Source: JAVJSD01 sp040219575
Lineage (GTDB): Bacteria; Planctomycetota; Planctomycetia; Pirellulales; Pirellulaceae
Length of the DNA stretch: 64,000 bases
Assembly (NCBI GenBank): GCA_040219575.1
Contig: JAVJSD010000006.1
Location: forward strand, 1 to 64,000
Reading direction: 5' to 3'
The notes under the pieces are model-generated. The model was not told the origin of the DNA and ran no database searches. It saw nothing but the letters and a program-made list of their open reading frames with translations. Shown here one piece after another: positions 16,662 through 23,920 of the stretch. Positions within the stretch are counted from its first letter, which is position 1. The number at the start of each line of letters is the position of its first letter. A program made the translations under genes and the position numbers.

Positions 16662-16925
16662 ATGAAGCCACAAATCGAATGCTACAGCGGGTCGCAAGCC
16701 GAGCCCGAGTATCGGCGCTGGCTTTCCAGTCATCCAGCGGGTTACGTAGTCAACCATCGACAACCGAACAGACCGGTGTTGCATCTTGCCTCCTGCCCGT
16801 CAATTTCCCGTGAGGCTCCACCCGGTGGGAAGAACTATGCAACCGCAGCTAAGTTGTGCAGCGATGATCGTGAAGCGCTGGTAAAGGCGGAGTCGCCGGA
16901 GCATTGTGGAATCTGCAATCCGTAA
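16662..16925 (+). CDS. Small Cys-containing protein, function unknown
   Basis: 87-aa protein starting MKPQIECYSGSQAEPEYRRW (a start six bases earlier at 16656 is also possible). The order of features, a WLSSHPAGYVVNH strand, VLHLASCPSIS, KLCSDDREAL and a final EHCGICNP, gives two Cys pairs that might bind a metal. Small domains with the pattern W...P.GYV.N, LH.A.C and a terminal C..C occur near restriction and defence genes, but I cannot name the family. Its stop lies 20 bp before the start of the HEPN-type gene, so the two are probably one transcript and may be functional partners. Confidence 0.55.
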   Translation: MKPQIECYSGSQAEPEYRRWLSSHPAGYVVNHRQPNRPVLHLASCPSISREAPPGGKNYATAAKLCSDDREALVKAESPEHCGICNP

Positions 16926-16945
16926 ATCAAGTGTGGTTTGGCGTC

Positions 16946-17479
16946 ATGCACAATGCACAACTTGCTCATGAGATGCTTGAGTTTATCTGGAACAACTATC
17001 GCGAACTTTGCGAACGGGTTGACCTCGATGTGATGTCGCCAGAGACGCTCGATGTTCATGTCGACAACGATTCGCCGGTGCGACCGTTCAGAATTGCCGC
17101 TTGGTTTGCCCGTCAGGGGTACTTCATATCGGCATGGTCGCTTTGGGAGTACTACTCTCGTTCGTTGTGCCAGTCCCTGTCCAACCAAGAACGGAAACTG
17201 GGCAGTGAATCAACGGTCGATTGGGTAGAGAGATCGCTTGTGGCAAACAAAAGGACGTTTACTGACCACAGCTGGTTCGCCAGTGCAAACTGCGTGAGAA
17301 ACCTGATTGCCCATAGTGGCGGCCGCGTAGATGGCACAAGAGGTCAACCGCTGCTCACACGAGCGCAAGTGGCATTTCCTACCTTGCATACTTGGCAGGA
17401 TGGCTACTTGGCTTTCGAGCATGAACACATTGCAGATCTGCATCTCAAGATTGAAGACTTTATCGAGGAAGCAACTTGA
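16946..17479 (+). CDS. HEPN-type putative RNase
   Basis: 177-aa mostly helical protein. Near residue 117 it has CVRNLIAHSGGR, which contains the HEPN ribonuclease signature R-x4-6-H (Arg-Asn-Leu-Ile-Ala-His). The preceding helices (WFARQGYFISAWSLWEYYSR and HSWFASANCVRN) fit the four-helix HEPN bundle. HEPN proteins act as toxin or defence RNases, often paired with a nucleotidyltransferase or other antitoxin; no such partner is seen, but a small Cys-containing gene precedes it by 20 bp. ATG 16946 is chosen; the frame extends to a TTG at 16904 that overlaps the previous gene. Assignment rests on one motif plus predicted helicity. Confidence 0.55.
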   Translation: MHNAQLAHEMLEFIWNNYRELCERVDLDVMSPETLDVHVDNDSPVRPFRIAAWFARQGYFISAWSLWEYYSRSLCQSLSNQERKLGSESTVDWVERSLVANKRTFTDHSWFASANCVRNLIAHSGGRVDGTRGQPLLTRAQVAFPTLHTWQDGYLAFEHEHIADLHLKIEDFIEEAT

Positions 17480-17518
17480 ACTTGCCGTGTTTGCAATGAG
17501 CCTTTGCTTTCCCGACCC

Positions 17519-17752
17519 TCACCCGGCGATACACCTGCCCTTCACCTCCTGCACGAAGCCGTTCCGCTTCGCGAAGTTCAGCCCGTACTCAACCCTTCTG
17601 TCCGTTTCGTCCAGCGCGGCCGCGATCTCTTCTGTTGTGACGGGCCGCGTGCCGCCGGACAGCGCCTTCACGCGGGCTACGAGCGCGTTCATGCCGCCGA
17701 CTGGCATGTTGATGTCGGGGACGCCGAAGATCATTCGTGGGACGACGTGCAT
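17519..17752 (-). CDS. Small winged-helix-like protein
   Basis: 77-aa protein starting MHVVPRMIFGVPDINMPVGG after a good ribosome binding site (AGGAG). The second half, RVKALSGGTRPVTTEEIAAAL then ETDRRVEYGLNFAKRNGFVQ, reads as a compact HTH/winged helix. The same kind of module occurs twice in the protein at 18924-19490. It converges with the HEPN gene (39 bp apart) and is divergent from the GIY-YIG gene, for which it may be a regulator. Specific function unknown. The longer frame to 17800 lacks a ribosome binding site. Confidence 0.6.
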   Translation of the reverse strand: MHVVPRMIFGVPDINMPVGGMNALVARVKALSGGTRPVTTEEIAAALDETDRRVEYGLNFAKRNGFVQEVKGRCIAG

Positions 17753-17850
17753 GGTTCGCTCCTGTCTGCTTGCCGGCGAAACGCGTGACAGCTGACGCAA
17801 TCGTGATTACCATCCACTCGCCATACACCAAAGCATGTAGAGAAAAGCGA

Positions 17851-18705
17851 ATGGTTGAACGACTGGGAATCGTAGACGTTCTCAAGCCACTTGGTTTTGA
17901 TTCGACGTTGCGCACCAAACTCGTTCGGCATCAGGATGCCCGATACGGAATCTCGACGCTCATTCGCGAAGGCTGGTTTGAGCTGTACCAAAGCTTGCAA
18001 GCGAAGCCGGTCTTCAAAGGCTGCGAGCAGATCGTCAGTTTCATCGGCGAAGGTGGCGACCAAGCTCGTTTCATCGGCGTGTATCAAGTCCTCAAGGAAG
18101 GGCGGGCTTCCAAATCAATCGTTCCAGACGAATGTCCGTACCCTCAATGGGGAAAGAACTCGAAGTACCACTATGAACTCGAACGTCGAGAGGAATTCAG
18201 TGATCTTGAGAGCCGATTGATCATTGAGTGGGGGGCCGGGGCGCTTGCCTGGCATCAGCATCTCAAAAACAAGCGTGTGATCGAAATCATGCCGCCAGGC
18301 AGATCACTTGAGCCATTCGTGGACTACCTGGACTTCAGCCTATCGCACTTTGAGCTCATCGACTTGGTGAAGCACGCCACCGCACACCGCGACTGGATGT
18401 CGAGCCTGTCAGCGGTTGCCGGCGTCTATCTGATCTTGGCGGGCACCACAGGCCACCAGTACGTTGGTTCAGCATACGGAACTGGAGGCGTCTGGGCTCG
18501 GTGGAAGCAGTACGCATCGAATGGTCATGGCGGTAACGCGAAACTCCGAGAGTTGCTCAAATCCGACGCCGCTTATCCGGATGCATTTCGATACTCGGTC
18601 CTTCAGGTCTTGCCAAAGACCACGACAGCCAAAGAGGTCATACGCTGGGAGTCGCAGTACAAGGTGAAGCTCGGAAGCCGGGCGACGGGCCTGAACTTGA
18701 ATTGA
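17851..18705 (+). CDS. GIY-YIG nuclease-domain protein
   Basis: 284-aa protein with a C-terminal GIY-YIG endonuclease domain from about residue 185: AGVYLILAGTTGHQYVGSAY carries the GVY and YVG strands, WARWKQYAS carries the conserved Arg, and VIRWESQYKVKLGSR carries the metal-binding Glu. The N-terminal 180 residues are an unrecognised domain (VERLGIVDVLKPLGFDS and onward) that may bind DNA or choose the target, an arrangement seen in putative restriction or defence nucleases. Start is ATG 17851; the open frame upstream to 17737 overlaps the divergent small gene. No methylase is adjacent. Nuclease call is firm, biological role inferred. Confidence 0.82.
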   Translation: MVERLGIVDVLKPLGFDSTLRTKLVRHQDARYGISTLIREGWFELYQSLQAKPVFKGCEQIVSFIGEGGDQARFIGVYQVLKEGRASKSIVPDECPYPQWGKNSKYHYELERREEFSDLESRLIIEWGAGALAWHQHLKNKRVIEIMPPGRSLEPFVDYLDFSLSHFELIDLVKHATAHRDWMSSLSAVAGVYLILAGTTGHQYVGSAYGTGGVWARWKQYASNGHGGNAKLRELLKSDAAYPDAFRYSVLQVLPKTTTAKEVIRWESQYKVKLGSRATGLNLN

Positions 18706-18844
18706 CTTCGCTCCTGTCGGGAGGTTGCTCAGCGGCATCGGCGGATCGCCGATTTCGCATCTCGATCAACAGTTTGGCCGTCGCTTCGGCGGCCCGCTCC
18801 GCATCCGGATGATCCGGGTCGGTCAGTTCAATTCTGCGTTCCAT
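18638..18844 (-). CDS. Doubtful small ORF overlapping the GIY-YIG 3' end
   Basis: 68 codons starting MERRIELTDPDHPDAERAAE. The first 30 residues look protein-like, with a helix RAAEATAKLLIEMRNRRS, but the last third is a Ser/Pro-rich tail that overlaps the opposite-strand GIY-YIG gene by 68 bp. It lies between two convincing genes where a small HTH-associated peptide could be encoded. Without homology or codon-use statistics it cannot be separated from chance, so it is listed only to cover 18706-18923. Confidence 0.3.
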   Translation of the reverse strand: MERRIELTDPDHPDAERAAEATAKLLIEMRNRRSADAAEQPPDRSEVNSSSGPSPGFRASPCTATPSV

Positions 18845-18923
18845 CGCCGTTGTTCCAAAGCAAAGAAAGACCCGCGAAGGCCATCCGTGGCCCACGCGGG
18901 TCTTGCCCCTGGGGTCGCGACGC

Positions 18924-19490
18924 TCAGGTCGGCATCCAGCCGCACCCGGACGCCGGCCGGCGAATGAGCTTCATTTGCTTGGCAGCGTCCAACCAGCGAG
19001 CGACGGACCCTTCCGGCCTGTCGAGATGTCGAGCGACAACTCGTGCGGTGACAGGCTTCCCGGCAAAGAGATGTTTGACGGCGTCGGCGGCCTGCATCGC
19101 ACGCTGCTCGGCAAGCGTATGCTTGACCCCGACACCGGCCGGAACCCAGCCGCGTATGACACCGCTGGGATTTGAGAAGACGGGAGTCGCTTGGCCAGCC
19201 TCCTGGGCCATGTGCAGGTAGACCAAGACTCGGCTGTAACTCATGCCGTACGCCAGCCCGATCTCCGTGGATGTCACAGGTTGGCCGGCGTAGAGCTTGG
19301 CCAGCGTCGCCACGATCTGGGCGACGTGCGTTTCCCGCGAGGTTTCGAACGTTATCACGTCTGGTCGTCGTTTGGTTTGACGGGGAACACGGATCGACGT
19401 GCTCGTGACCGTCGCAGGACCATTCGTGTAGTAATTCGGCGGGCAGGCTGATTTGAGGAGCAGGCCTGGAGGCCATCGCTGTAAACGCAA
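18924..19490 (-). CDS. Double winged-helix-like DNA-binding protein
   Basis: Up to 188 aa, with two copies of one HTH-like module: QIVATLAKLYAGQPVTSTEI then YGMSYSRVLVYLHMAQEAGQ, and AADAVKHLFAGKPVTARVVA then HLDRPEGSVARWLDAAKQMK. Both follow the plan L(Y/F)AG.PVT...(I/V)A..., then V...L..A. The N-terminal 45 residues are low complexity and the only far-upstream start is a TTG at 19490, so the true protein may start later (near TFETSRETH). A perfect 14+14 bp inverted repeat lies 47 bp upstream and may be its operator. Likely a transcriptional regulator of the island. Confidence 0.6.
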   Translation of the reverse strand: MRLQRWPPGLLLKSACPPNYYTNGPATVTSTSIRVPRQTKRRPDVITFETSRETHVAQIVATLAKLYAGQPVTSTEIGLAYGMSYSRVLVYLHMAQEAGQATPVFSNPSGVIRGWVPAGVGVKHTLAEQRAMQAADAVKHLFAGKPVTARVVARHLDRPEGSVARWLDAAKQMKLIRRPASGCGWMPT

Positions 19491-19537
19491 CGTCTTTCAT
19501 GCTCGAAAGTTGCGCAAGTTTCCGCTGAAGATTAGAA

Positions 19538-19567
19538 TCGGCGTAGTTGTGTCCACAACTACGCCGA
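19538..19567. promoter_or_regulatory. Perfect 14-bp inverted repeat, candidate operator
   Basis: TCGGCGTAGTTGTG (19538-19551) and CACAACTACGCCGA (19554-19567) are exact reverse complements separated by two bases. There is no T-run on either side, so a terminator is less likely than a binding site for a dimeric protein. It lies just upstream of the minus-strand HTH gene and near the right end of the island, so autoregulation or a recombination-related role are both possible. Confidence 0.5.
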
Positions 19568-19818
19568 ATCCCATCTCTGCGGAAAGTGCGTTACCCGAGA
19601 CCCCGAGGCAGCTTCGCGAACCACCGACAATTTGTCAGAAGTTCCGCGGCGGCTCACCCCTGCAGATCGATGGTCGAGCATATAGACAAAGACGGTATAT
19701 GCCGTTTTTGAATCCTCCGCCGAGTGAGAGTACCGCGATTCTTCAAGGATTCTCAATTCAACAATAACTGCGCGCACTTGAACAAGCTGCATCCGGATCT
19801 AAGTCACATTTTCGGCTG

Positions 19819-19875
19819 GACTTCCAGAATTTTCACACGGTGGAAGTCAGAGGTTCGAATCCACGGGCGCCCGCT
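19819..19875 (+). other. tRNA-like 3' fragment, candidate attachment site
   Basis: The segment ends AGAGGTTCGAATCCACGGGC, which has the conserved T-loop GGTTCGAATCC, followed by an acceptor-like GCGCCCGC. Upstream, GACTTCCA (19819-19826) pairs exactly with TGGAAGTC (19841-19848). The T-stem has two mismatches and no 5' half (D-arm) is found, so this is not a complete tRNA. Partial tRNA 3' ends commonly mark the boundary of integrated elements. Position at the junction of the accessory island and the carbohydrate region supports that reading. Confidence 0.42.
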
Positions 19876-20311
19876 TCTCCGAAGTCCTCTCCCGGCGAAC
19901 CTTTGCGTTCGCTGAATGCTCTCAAAAGAAAGCTGAGCGAACGAATTGCTCGATTCGTTGCACTATTCCTATTCGAGAGACCTGTCGACACGCCGGGTTC
20001 GTTTCACCTCCTGCCGACTGCAAGGCCGCGTCGTCGACATTGCGGATGTGGACGACTTGCTGCTCGCCCTGGTCGTCGCCGATCTCTGCGCCGCGCTTCT
20101 CACCGCGGGCGGTCCCAGGCGGGAGCCGCCTTCTACTGCGAGCACGGATTCTTCACGAAGATCGTCGCGAGTGGGCGTAGTGCTTTTTGGGCAAGGCGGA
20201 CGAGCGAATCGCCCGCAGGTGTCCTGAGATGCGACGAGAACGATCGTGAAGTCCAACGCAGTCCACGAAAGCACTTACGTCATCGCAGCAGGATACTCGT
20301 GAAAACACCGG

Positions 20312-22348
20312 TTAGTGTTGGGGCCGGTTGCCGCGGAGGTCGTAGCAGTAGAGCGCGTCGGCGCCACGGAGGAAGAGACGACCGTCGGCCCAGGCGTGCG
20401 ACATCGGCGCCTGGTACGTCGTGGCGTGGGGTTGGGGCGGCGTCCACATCGGACTCGCCCTGGCGCCCGCCGCCGCCGGAAGTGCGAACGTCTTCGTGTG
20501 GCCGTGCTGCGAGTCGGGGTGCAGCACGAACAGGCCGGGCAGGGCGAGTAGATGGCCTTCGTCCCAGCGGACCGGAGTGGGTAGGTGGGTGGACGCGACG
20601 CGTTTTCCACTCTCCGCCTCGACCAGGTAGTAGGAGAATTTTCCGCGAAAGCAGACCAACTCGCCGCTCGCGGCGCCGACGGCGCAGTTGGCGGGCGCGC
20701 CCCACTCCGCCGGCGCGGTCCACACGCTCTGCGGCCCATCGGACGTTAGTCGCCAGCAGGCGACCTGGCCGTAGTTGCGGCCCGGCGCCGAGTGGATGCC
20801 GCCGGGATCGTCGAAATGGCTGACCTGCTCCCGCTCCTCGCGTTTCAGCTTCTGACCGAACAACAGGTCGCCCAGCAAGATCACGGAGTACTCGTTGTCG
20901 CCGGCCTCGTCGGTCCGCCAGACCAAGTCGCCGCTGGCGCTATCGATGCAGGTGATGTCGCCGGAGGCGTTCGCTGCGATCACGCAATTTCGCTGCTCAC
21001 AGCGCCACGCCAGGGGTGTCGCGGCCTTGCCCAGCACCTTCGGCACGCGCCACTTCACCTCGCCTGTATCGGCCGATAGGCCGACGAGGCCGCACTCGCC
21101 GATGCCGTCCGGCGCGATCACAGTGTCGCCGCTGATGTTGAGCCCGTGGCAGAACGAACGGGTGGGCGCCCAGATGTTGCGTTGCTCGAGCGCCTTGGCC
21201 TTGAAGGCCTGCATGTAGTCGGCGTAGCCCGGAACCTCCGTGCGCCAGAGCAGCTTCCCGTTGTCCGCATCGACGCAGCGGACGACGCCCAGGGCGCCGA
21301 AGACGAACACCTTGCCCTCTGCGACGACGCCCGTGTGGTTGGTGAGGCTGCACTTGTGGTCGTAGAGATTGATTCCTTCGCCGGGCCAGGAGACGGTCCA
21401 GAGCGTGCGTCCCGTGGCGCCGTCGATGCAGACGAGTTCTTCATCGGCGTCGATCGCCCAGCGGCGGCGCATGTCGGCCTCCGTCCAGCCGACGGCCTCC
21501 ATCTCTTCCCGCCATCGTTCGGCGCGATCGCCGGCGAGTTGTTTGTCGAGATGCGACTGATAGGCGTCGCCGGAGGCCTGATAGCGAAACTGGTAGATGC
21601 GGCCGCCAAACACCAGCGGCGACGCACCGCCCGCCGCTTCGCGGACGCCGACGCAAGCGCCATAGCGCTGCGAGCCCGATTCCGGCGGACCGATGTACTG
21701 GCTGGCCCAAACCAGCCGGGCGTCGTTCAAGTCGCCGACGAGCCGGCGATCGCACGAACCGCTGCTGAAATTCTGGTGCGGTCCCACGTAACTCGGCCAG
21801 ACGGCGTCGTCGGGCAGCGCGAAGTCGCTTCGCAGCGCGTGTTCATCGCGTCGAACGCCGGAGACTTCCCCCATCACCGCAAGTGGCTCGTCGATCTGCT
21901 TCGGCGAGGGCCAGGAGCCTTTGAATTCGCCTCGCACGCGACCGCCTACGATTTGCAAATCGATGTGGAGCGGCATCTGCGTTGCGAGCCGGGGAACGGA
22001 CTTGTTCTGCCGAAGCGGCTCGTGGCCGATGACGAGCCGCCCGACGATGCGCGAACCTTCGACCTTGAGCCCACGGACATCGACCTGCGCCATGCCGAGC
22101 GGTTCGACCACCGCCCGCTCCACGCGGTCGCCCACCGTCATGATCAACAGATGAACGCTCTCGCGCTCCGGCACGGGGCCGAAGGTGCAGTCGAGCCATG
22201 CCGCCGCGGCCGATTGATCGCCGTCGCCGACAGCGCGGGCCGGCTTGGCGTCCTCGGCGACCGCCGCTGTAGATACAAACAAGCCGAGCAAACCGAGCAA
22301 ACCAAACACAGCAGACCGGAAGTTCACGTCTGACGGCAGGAAATGCAT
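20312..22348 (-). CDS. Secreted PQQ-type beta-propeller protein
   Basis: 678-aa exported protein. The N-terminus has a hydrophobic signal (FGLLGLLGLFVSTAAVAED). From about residue 215 on it shows repeated propeller blades of the PQQ/BamB type: LVCIDGATGRTLWTVSW, VRCVDADNGKLLWRTEV, LVGLSADTGEVKWRVPK, ITCIDSASGDLVWRTDE. The first 190 residues form a separate beta domain. No quinoprotein dehydrogenase catalytic residues were identified, so a binding or scaffold role in the periplasm is more likely than an enzyme. Start ATG 22348 directly precedes the signal sequence; the frame upstream to 22432 overlaps nothing useful. Last of four minus-strand genes; the DUF1501 gene precedes it by 83 bp. Confidence 0.85.
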   Translation of the reverse strand: MHFLPSDVNFRSAVFGLLGLLGLFVSTAAVAEDAKPARAVGDGDQSAAAAWLDCTFGPVPERESVHLLIMTVGDRVERAVVEPLGMAQVDVRGLKVEGSRIVGRLVIGHEPLRQNKSVPRLATQMPLHIDLQIVGGRVRGEFKGSWPSPKQIDEPLAVMGEVSGVRRDEHALRSDFALPDDAVWPSYVGPHQNFSSGSCDRRLVGDLNDARLVWASQYIGPPESGSQRYGACVGVREAAGGASPLVFGGRIYQFRYQASGDAYQSHLDKQLAGDRAERWREEMEAVGWTEADMRRRWAIDADEELVCIDGATGRTLWTVSWPGEGINLYDHKCSLTNHTGVVAEGKVFVFGALGVVRCVDADNGKLLWRTEVPGYADYMQAFKAKALEQRNIWAPTRSFCHGLNISGDTVIAPDGIGECGLVGLSADTGEVKWRVPKVLGKAATPLAWRCEQRNCVIAANASGDITCIDSASGDLVWRTDEAGDNEYSVILLGDLLFGQKLKREEREQVSHFDDPGGIHSAPGRNYGQVACWRLTSDGPQSVWTAPAEWGAPANCAVGAASGELVCFRGKFSYYLVEAESGKRVASTHLPTPVRWDEGHLLALPGLFVLHPDSQHGHTKTFALPAAAGARASPMWTPPQPHATTYQAPMSHAWADGRLFLRGADALYCYDLRGNRPQH

Positions 22349-22431
22349 GATCACAATCGACCTGATGGGATGGGGATGGGTTTCACTCCAGCGCACGGGC
22401 CTTCCGTGGAGACGGGACCTGGGCGGTTTCA

Positions 22432-23865
22432 CTACGCAAGGATGTCGTGGACGACTTCGCCGTCTACATCGGTCAAGGTGTAGTCGCGGCCGCCGTAGCG
22501 GAACGTGAGCCGTTTGTGGTCGAGGCCCAAAAGGTGAAGGATCGTGGCGTGCAGGTCGTGAACGTGGACCTTGTTGTCGGCCGCGAACCAGCCCAGTTCA
22601 TCGGTGGCGCCGTAGCGGAGACCGCCTTTCACGCCGCCTCCGGCGAGCCAATACGTGAAGCCGGCGCCGTTGTGGTCGCGTCCGAATTCCTTGTCCTTCA
22701 TGTCTTCGATCGCCGGCGTGCGCCCGAACTCGCCGCCCCATACCAGCAGCGTGTCGCTCCACAGACCGCGTTGCTTGAGGTCGCCGATGAGCGCCGCGAT
22801 CGGTTGATCGACGTTTTTGGCGACGCCGGTCATGTTCTTGACCAGGCTGTTGTGATGATCCCAGCCGCCTTGCGAGACTTCAATGAACCGCACGCCCGCC
22901 TCCGCCATCCGCCGGGCGAGCAGGCACTGCATGGCGAAGGGGCCGCCTTGCCCCTTGGCGTTGATGCCGTACGACTCGAGCGTGGCCGCGGTCTCGCCGG
23001 AAAGATCCAGTAGCTGCGGCACGGCCGTCTGCATGCGGAAGGCCCGTTCGTACGATTCGATGACCGCGTCGACGTCGGAGTCGGCCGCGCGGCGCTGCCG
23101 CAGATCCGCGTTGAGTGACTGGATGAAATCGAGTTGGCGCCGCTGTTGCTCGGTCCGCCAGAGCGGATTCTGCACGTTGCGAATCGGCGGCACGTCGCCG
23201 CGGCCCACGTCGCGCATGATGGTGGCGTCGTAAACGGCCGGCAAGAACGCGCTGGCGTAGCAACCGTTCGATTCGTTTCGGTCACGAGGGTTCACCACCA
23301 CGTACCCCGGCAGGTTTTCGCTCTCCGAGCCGAGGCCGTAGGCGATCCACGAACCCATCGAGGGGCGAATGAAGCGAAACTCGCCGGTGTGCATCATCAC
23401 GCAGCCCTGCTCGTGCTGGCCCGTTTCGTGATGCATGCTGTTGATCAGGCACAGGTCGTCGGCGTGCTGGGCCAGATGCGGGAAGCGATCCGAGATCCAC
23501 AGCCCGCTTTCGCCGTGCTGCTGGAACTTGAACGGCGAGACCTGCATCACCGAGTCTTTGTGACCGGTGCTGCCGGCCGAGGGCTGATCGTACGGCGGCG
23601 CCTTGCCGTCGTATTTGGCCAGCATTGGCTTGTAGTCGAAGGTGTCGACGTGCGAGGGGCCGCCCTCCATGAACAGGAAGATCACCCGTTTCACCTTCGG
23701 CTCGAAGTGCGCCGGCTTCGCCGCCAGGGGGCTCTCGCCGCCCGCGGCGCGGGTCTTCCCGGTCAGCGCGGCCAGCGCCAGCGCGCCGAAGCCGCAGGCC
23801 GATGTCCGCAGGGCCTCGCGACGCGTGATCGGTCCACCAGACGGATTCGCGAAAGAACTCCTCAT
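22432..23865 (-). CDS. DUF1501 Tat-exported protein
   Basis: 477-aa member of DUF1501, a sulfatase/alkaline-phosphatase-fold family abundant in planctomycetes. The twin-arginine signal is PITRREALRTSACGFGALAL. Family landmarks include RVIFLFMEGGPSHVDTFDYK, GFLIRPSMGSW-like GSWIAYGLGSE, LARRMAEAGVRFIEV, LVWGGEFGRTP and DLHATILHLLGLDHKRLTFR near the end. The start ATG 23865 has AGGA upstream; 84 codons of upstream open frame lie in the neighbouring gene. It follows the DUF1549/1553 cytochrome-like gene by 55 bp, the usual pairing for these families. The biochemical reaction of DUF1501 is not established. Confidence 0.92.
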   Translation of the reverse strand: MRSSFANPSGGPITRREALRTSACGFGALALAALTGKTRAAGGESPLAAKPAHFEPKVKRVIFLFMEGGPSHVDTFDYKPMLAKYDGKAPPYDQPSAGSTGHKDSVMQVSPFKFQQHGESGLWISDRFPHLAQHADDLCLINSMHHETGQHEQGCVMMHTGEFRFIRPSMGSWIAYGLGSESENLPGYVVVNPRDRNESNGCYASAFLPAVYDATIMRDVGRGDVPPIRNVQNPLWRTEQQRRQLDFIQSLNADLRQRRAADSDVDAVIESYERAFRMQTAVPQLLDLSGETAATLESYGINAKGQGGPFAMQCLLARRMAEAGVRFIEVSQGGWDHHNSLVKNMTGVAKNVDQPIAALIGDLKQRGLWSDTLLVWGGEFGRTPAIEDMKDKEFGRDHNGAGFTYWLAGGGVKGGLRYGATDELGWFAADNKVHVHDLHATILHLLGLDHKRLTFRYGGRDYTLTDVDGEVVHDILA

Positions 23866-23920
23866 TGCATCAATCCTGTTGCACGAGAATGGCTTGTTGA
23901 TTTTCGGTTGGGGCGCGACG

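Larger units (their letters stand above)
19491..20311. other. Gene-poor junction between island and chromosome
   Basis: About 820 bp without a convincing gene. It contains the 14-bp inverted repeat and the tRNA-like fragment. The overlapping frames seen here, including a 327-codon one, are Arg/Pro/Ser-rich readings of GC-rich sequence or of the tRNA-like end (giving the familiar false peptide VRGSNPR). Base composition turns locally AT-richer around 19680-19830. From 20312 on the gene content changes abruptly to secreted planctomycete families. Confidence 0.55.

Noticed and set aside
19840..20823. 327-codon plus-strand ORF starting at the tRNA-like fragment
   Set aside because: Its start encodes VRGSNPR, the usual false peptide of a tRNA 3' end, and the rest is Arg/Ser-rich and antisense to the propeller gene.
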